From NCBI GenBank assembly GCA_900553695.1, contig USEM01000008.1, positions 1-49,058 on the forward strand: 49,058 nucleotides of DNA. The letters are read 5' to 3'. Positions 45,733 to 49,058 of this stretch are shown here, in pieces. The notes under the pieces were generated by a model. It was given only the letters and a program-made list of their open reading frames with translations, was not told the origin of the DNA and searched no databases. The stretch's first letter is position 1; the number at the start of each line of letters is the position of its first letter. Origin of the DNA: an uncultured Clostridium sp. (GTDB lineage Bacteria > Bacillota > Clostridia > TANB77 > CAG-508). A program made the position numbers and the translations under genes.

Positions 45733-46458
45733 ATGAATATTATAGTTACAGGTGGCTCACGTGGAATTGGAAGATGTTTAGTTCAAAACTTGGCAAGAGA
45801 TGGACATAATGTTCTTTTAAATTATAATAAATCAGATAAACAAGCAAAAAACTTACAAGAAGTTCTAAGAGAAGAAGGAATACTAATTGAAATATTTAAA
45901 GCAGATGTTTCAAAAAGAAATGAAGTTAAAGAAATGGTTAAGTTTGCTTTGGAAAAATGGGGAAAACTTGATGTATTAATTAATAATGCAGGAATAGCTA
46001 AATTACAGATGTTTCAGGATGTTACAGAAAATGATTGGAATGAAATTATAGATACAAACTTAAAGTCAGCTTTTTATATGTCTCAAGAGGTTGTACCTAA
46101 TATGATACATAATAAAAATGGATTGATTATAAATATATCTTCAATGTGGGGACAAGTTGGGGCATCATGCGAAACAGTGTATTCTATTTCAAAAGCTGGA
46201 ATGGATGCACTAACAAAATCTTTAGCAAAAGAACTTGGACCATCAAATATTAGAGTAAACTCAATTGCACCCGGAGTTATAGATACTGAAATGAATAGTA
46301 AATTAGATGAACAAATAAAACAAGAAATAAAAAATGAAACTCCAATAAAAAAAATAGGGAAAACTACAGATATTTATAGATGTGTTAAATGGTTAATTGA
46401 AGACGAATTTACCACAGGGCAAGTTATATCTGTAAATGGGGGATATGTTATAACATAA
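45733..46458 (+). CDS. SDR-family 3-oxoacyl-ACP reductase-like oxidoreductase
   Basis: 241-residue classical short-chain dehydrogenase/reductase: the NAD(P) motif TGGSRGIGR at the N-terminus, NNAGIA, the catalytic Ser in ISSMWG, YSISK with Tyr and Lys, and the closing INSIAPG...-like VNSIAPGVIDTEM. Closest overall to FabG-type 3-oxoacyl-ACP reductases, but no other fatty-acid genes are near, so another substrate is possible. ATG 45733 with a ribosome binding site is chosen; the 12-codon longer start overlaps the -10 element. Confidence 0.9.
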   Translation: MNIIVTGGSRGIGRCLVQNLARDGHNVLLNYNKSDKQAKNLQEVLREEGILIEIFKADVSKRNEVKEMVKFALEKWGKLDVLINNAGIAKLQMFQDVTENDWNEIIDTNLKSAFYMSQEVVPNMIHNKNGLIINISSMWGQVGASCETVYSISKAGMDALTKSLAKELGPSNIRVNSIAPGVIDTEMNSKLDEQIKQEIKNETPIKKIGKTTDIYRCVKWLIEDEFTTGQVISVNGGYVIT

Positions 46459-46463
46459 AAATA

Positions 46464-46484
46464 AAGCCCTTAAATAAGGGCTTC
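46464..46484. terminator. short terminator after the SDR gene
   Basis: AAGCCCTT and AAGGGCTT (46464-46483) form a stable stem with a small loop; it lies between the two convergent genes. Confidence 0.7.
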
Positions 46485-46489
46485 TATAA

Positions 46490-46954
46490 TTATTTTTCTT
46501 CAACTTTTCTTCTAAAATTTCCAGTAATAAGTTTTGGAAGATACCTAACAATTTTATAAACTGCAAGTCTAATTTTTTTACTCCAAATGTAAGTTTTTCT
46601 TAATCTATTAGGTCTATCTAAGCCATAACCATTATTACTTAGAACTAAATCAGTGCATGGAGCTTCTAGTTCAAATACATAATTTTGTGAATCATTATTA
46701 TCCCACTCATTGTTTCCATTTCTAAAACAGAAATTGAATGTATCACTATTTAAAAGTGTTATTTCAGTTTGAAAGCCTAAATCTGTTTTTTCCATTTGTA
46801 TTTCAGATAGATTATCCCAATTTTCTCCAAATCCATAATGAATAAATACTTCCTCAGAAGCATCTTCAAAGAATTTACCAGTATAAGAAATTTTTACGGT
46901 TGAGCCTTGTATTAACTTATCTGTATCAAAAAATATGTTTTTTATTAGTTCCAT
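46490..46954 (-). CDS. CBM25-like carbohydrate-binding protein
   Basis: 154 residues. Residues about 12-90 match a starch-binding CBM25/26-like beta-sandwich: TVKISYTGKFFEDASEEVFI, HYGFGENWDNLSEIQMEKT and FCFRNGNNEWDNNDSQNYVF. The C-terminal part (about 110-154) is basic with RLRKTYIWSKKIRLAVYKIV. There is no signal peptide, so it would act inside the cell, perhaps on glycogen along with the GH57/DUF4912 pair at 25630-28055. The start is set by AGAGGG upstream; a 22-codon longer start lacks support. Confidence 0.7.
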   Translation of the reverse strand: MELIKNIFFDTDKLIQGSTVKISYTGKFFEDASEEVFIHYGFGENWDNLSEIQMEKTDLGFQTEITLLNSDTFNFCFRNGNNEWDNNDSQNYVFELEAPCTDLVLSNNGYGLDRPNRLRKTYIWSKKIRLAVYKIVRYLPKLITGNFRRKVEEK

Positions 46955-47063
46955 TTTTTTCCCTCTTTTTTGTTTATCTTTTGCTACCAACATTATATTA
47001 TTAAAAAACATATAATGCAAGTATTTTTTACAAAAAAATTAAAAATTTTGTAAAAAATATAAA

Positions 47064-47627
47064 TTATAAAACTTTACCTATAATGTAAAACACGTCAGAA
47101 TCAGTAATAGCAATATCTTTAAAAGATTTATTATCTGCCTTTAAAGTATATTTTCCTTTCTTTAAGAAAAATCTTCTTATTACTATTTGGCCATTAACGC
47201 TAAATACACCGATGTCTTTGTTGTTTAAAGGAGAATTAAACTCCACGAAAATATATTCACCCTTTTTGCAAGTTGGATCCATTGCATCATCAGATACTTT
47301 AATAGCAAGTGATGCAGAAGGAGCAGAAGATGGGCAATCTACAAAGGAATTTAAGTTATCAACTGCTAAAACTTTATTATATGAGATATGCTCAGCTAAT
47401 CCATATTTTGTTTGATCTTCATTTAATTCTTTGTCATATGTGTACATTAATTGTTGGTAAGGAACATCTAAAGCTTTACAAATATTTCTTAATGCTTTAT
47501 GACTTGGATTTCTTTCACCTTTTTCAATGTGTGTTAAATGTCCAATATTAATACCAGTCATTTCTGCAAGTTCAGTTTTTGTCATTCCTTTTTCTTTTCT
47601 AATAATTGCAATCATGTCTCCAATCAT
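47064..47627 (-). CDS. XRE regulator with inactive S24/LexA-like domain
   Basis: 187 residues. HTH domain at 1-65 (IRKEKGMTKTELAEMTGINI, HLTHIEKGERNPSHKAL). The C-terminal half (about 95-187) has the S24/LexA/CI fold: IKVSDDAMDPTCKKGEYIFV, then DIGVFSVNGQIVIRRFFLKKG. The catalytic Ser (usually in DSM) is Ala in DDAMDP and the catalytic Lys position reads Arg (VIRRFF), so self-cleavage is not expected. It may sense by oligomerisation or ligand. It is divergent from the short HTH gene at 47803, with a shared regulatory region. Confidence 0.85.
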   Translation of the reverse strand: MIGDMIAIIRKEKGMTKTELAEMTGINIGHLTHIEKGERNPSHKALRNICKALDVPYQQLMYTYDKELNEDQTKYGLAEHISYNKVLAVDNLNSFVDCPSSAPSASLAIKVSDDAMDPTCKKGEYIFVEFNSPLNNKDIGVFSVNGQIVIRRFFLKKGKYTLKADNKSFKDIAITDSDVFYIIGKVL

Positions 47628-47742
47628 AATAAATACCTCATTTCTAAAAATAATCTCTAACTATTATACTAAACAAAAGCAAAATTGTCTAGTAGTAAAT
47701 AAGAAAAAATATCAAATTTTATAAAAAAATATCACAAAACTC

Positions 47743-47772
47743 TTGACTTGTCAAATTGAGTTATGATATTAT
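47743..47772 (+). promoter_or_regulatory. promoter and putative operator of the short HTH gene
   Basis: TTGACT (47743-47748), an 18-base spacer and TATTAT (47767-47772). A perfect inverted repeat TTGACTTGTCAA (47743-47754) covers the -35 and is a likely operator for one of the two flanking XRE regulators. Confidence 0.6.
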
Positions 47773-47802
47773 CATTGTTAATTAGACAAAGGAGGTCTTA
47801 AC

Positions 47803-48003
47803 ATGTACTATAACAAATTGAAAGATATCAGGAAAGAAAAGGGAATGACTTTAGATGAACTTGCTTCAAAATCTGGAGTGTCAAGCGGATATTTATGCCA
47901 TTTAGAAAGAGGTTCAAGAACTCATCCATCTGTAGAAATAATGGAAAAAATAGCAAAGGCCTTAAACAAAACAATTTTTGAAATATTTTTCAACCAATTG
48001 TAA
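47803..48003 (+). CDS. short XRE-family HTH regulator
   Basis: 66 residues, essentially only a helix-turn-helix domain: YNKLKDIRKEKGMTLDELAS, then SGVSSGYLCHLERGSRTHPS and an amphipathic C-terminal helix. Similar to SinR/Xre-type repressors in miniature. AAGGAGG lies 8 bases before ATG. It is transcribed away from the S24-like regulator; the two may cross-regulate through the repeat at 47743. Target genes are unknown. Confidence 0.85.
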   Translation: MYYNKLKDIRKEKGMTLDELASKSGVSSGYLCHLERGSRTHPSVEIMEKIAKALNKTIFEIFFNQL

Positions 48004-48120
48004 TATATTTGAATAGTAATAATTACTTATTAAATTTCTGTAATTTATATTGTAAAAATAGACATTTTATGATAAGATAAAACAAAAAGAGATAAATTTT
48101 GATGAAAGGTGTCGAAACAT

Positions 48121-49058
48121 ATGGATGAAGAAATTAAAGCAGAAATTTTAGAGAACAAAGTTTCTGAAGAAAAACCAAAAGAAGAAAATAAGAAAATTAA
48201 AGAAGAAGTAAAAGAAACAAAGCAAGAACGTGTTGAAAATAGCACAAAAACAGAACAAAAAGAAACAACAAAGGAACAAAGAAATAGTGAGCAAACATAT
48301 TCATTTAAACAAAGAAAACAACCTAAAAAAGGTAAAAACAAGAGTGCAATAGTAATTATTGTTATTCTTATACTTTTAATTATTATTGGAGTTTTCTCTA
48401 CAATATTTGCACTAATCAATTCTAATAATGAATCTATTTTAAAAGGTGCATCTATTAGAAACATAAATATGGAAGGTTTAACAATAGAAGAAGCAAGAAA
48501 ATTATTAGATGAAAAATTTGAAGAAGAAAAAACTAGAGAAATTCAAATAGTTGCAAATGGAGAAAATTTTACTTTGATACCTGAACAATTAGAAGTTAAA
48601 TACCATGTGGACGAAGCAATTGACGAAGCTTATAATATTGGAAGAAATGGAAATATAATAGAAAACAACTTTGAAATTTTAAAAACAATGTTTGAAGAAA
48701 CAAAAATAGATTTGAAAGTTACTTATAATGAGGAAAATTTAAATAACTTCTTAAAGGAAATAAATATTAAAATGCCAGAAGCTATGCAAGACAATACATG
48801 TAGTGTGGAAGAGGATGACAAAGAATTAGTAATAACAAGAGGAAAAGCAGGAAAAGTTATAGATACAGAAAGTGCTAAAGAATTAATAATTAATGCCATA
48901 AAAACAGGAAGCAATGATGTATTAACCTTAAAAATAGATAATGCAGAATGTCCTGAAATAGACATAGAAAAAATACATGAAGAAGTTAAATCTGAACCAC
49001 AAGACGCAACCTATACAACAGATCCTTTTGAAATAATACCACATAAAAACGGAATTGA
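48121..49058 (+). CDS. VanW-like peptidoglycan-binding membrane protein, 3' end beyond window
   Basis: At least 312 residues; open to the window end. The cytoplasmic N-terminus (1-75) is highly charged, rich in Glu and Lys. A transmembrane helix lies at about 78-100 (AIVIIVILILLIIIGVFST), then outer repeats of the YoaR/PG-binding-4 type: SIRNINMEGLTIEEARKLL, QIVANGENFTLIPEQLEV, and LVITRGKAGKVIDTESAK. These usually precede a VanW domain, which would lie to the right. Such proteins bind peptidoglycan or teichoic-acid-like material. Ribosome binding site GAAAGGTG before ATG 48121. Confidence 0.75.
   Translation, partial: MDEEIKAEILENKVSEEKPKEENKKIKEEVKETKQERVENSTKTEQKETTKEQRNSEQTYSFKQRKQPKKGKNKSAIVIIVILILLIIIGVFSTIFALINSNNESILKGASIRNINMEGLTIEEARKLLDEKFEEEKTREIQIVANGENFTLIPEQLEVKYHVDEAIDEAYNIGRNGNIIENNFEILKTMFEETKIDLKVTYNEENLNNFLKEINIKMPEAMQDNTCSVEEDDKELVITRGKAGKVIDTESAKELIINAIKTGSNDVLTLKIDNAECPEIDIEKIHEEVKSEPQDATYTTDPFEIIPHKNGI

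Overview
The window is about 30% GC with AGA-dominated arginine usage. Its genes are typical of an endospore-forming, acetate-producing Clostridia, probably an uncultured gut lineage. Sporulation markers include a SpoVB-like flippase, gpr, a YtxC-like protein, spoIIE, a SpoIVFA/SpoIVFB pair and a BofC-like protein. Pta-AckA give acetate. ComEC, ComM and DprA point to DNA uptake. No ribosomal RNA, CRISPR array, insertion sequence or complete prophage is visible.

Layout. 1-8490: a tRNA-like 3' end, an HNH nuclease, then a run with a SpoVB-like flippase, xth, an AI-2E family transporter, an SH3 protein, comEC, a BofC-like protein and a small orphan. 8500-8800: three minus-strand tRNAs (Lys, Cys, Gly). 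9268-12936: a large thioester-type surface adhesin behind an unexplained leader. 13042-23790: pta-ackA, rnc, a radical SAM gene, sua5, a candidate type I toxin-antitoxin locus, recD2-recG and gpr. 23787-28055 (minus): TraX, YtxC-like, a GH57 branching-enzyme-like protein and DUF4912. 28260-29743: a small peptide and a pilin-like gene. 29973-40968: gdpP, spoIIE, spoIVFA/FB, a second pilin, tatD, femAB and orphans. 41008-49058: lemA, a 3D/G5 wall protein, comM-dprA-yraN, an SDR, a CBM25-like protein, two XRE regulators and a VanW-like protein cut by the window end.

Main observation. Every broken reading frame in the window is broken the same way. In six conserved genes (comEC twice, sua5, recG twice, gpr, spoIIE, comM three times) the upstream frame runs into an in-frame CGG. 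Skipping exactly the C and continuing at GGN restores the conserved protein, with a glycine where the family has a conserved glycine. All ten sites are in the same codon phase. They cluster in DNA-uptake, recombination and sporulation genes, and no other frame defect is seen in about 40 other genes. In-frame CGG is otherwise almost absent: four occurrences, in two small orphan genes where it must be read in zero frame. The pattern looks like +1 recoding (quadruplet CGGN decoding, or tRNA-Gly capture at a starved CGG codon) used as a shared translational gate. I know of no description of such a system. A systematic sequencing artefact is the main alternative and must be excluded from reads.

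Other points of interest are a Shine-Dalgarno sequence built into a terminator hairpin just behind a promoter, a dispersed 23-bp intergenic repeat, a pilin-like gene with an abrupt compositional change at its 3' end, and an S24-type regulator without its catalytic residues.
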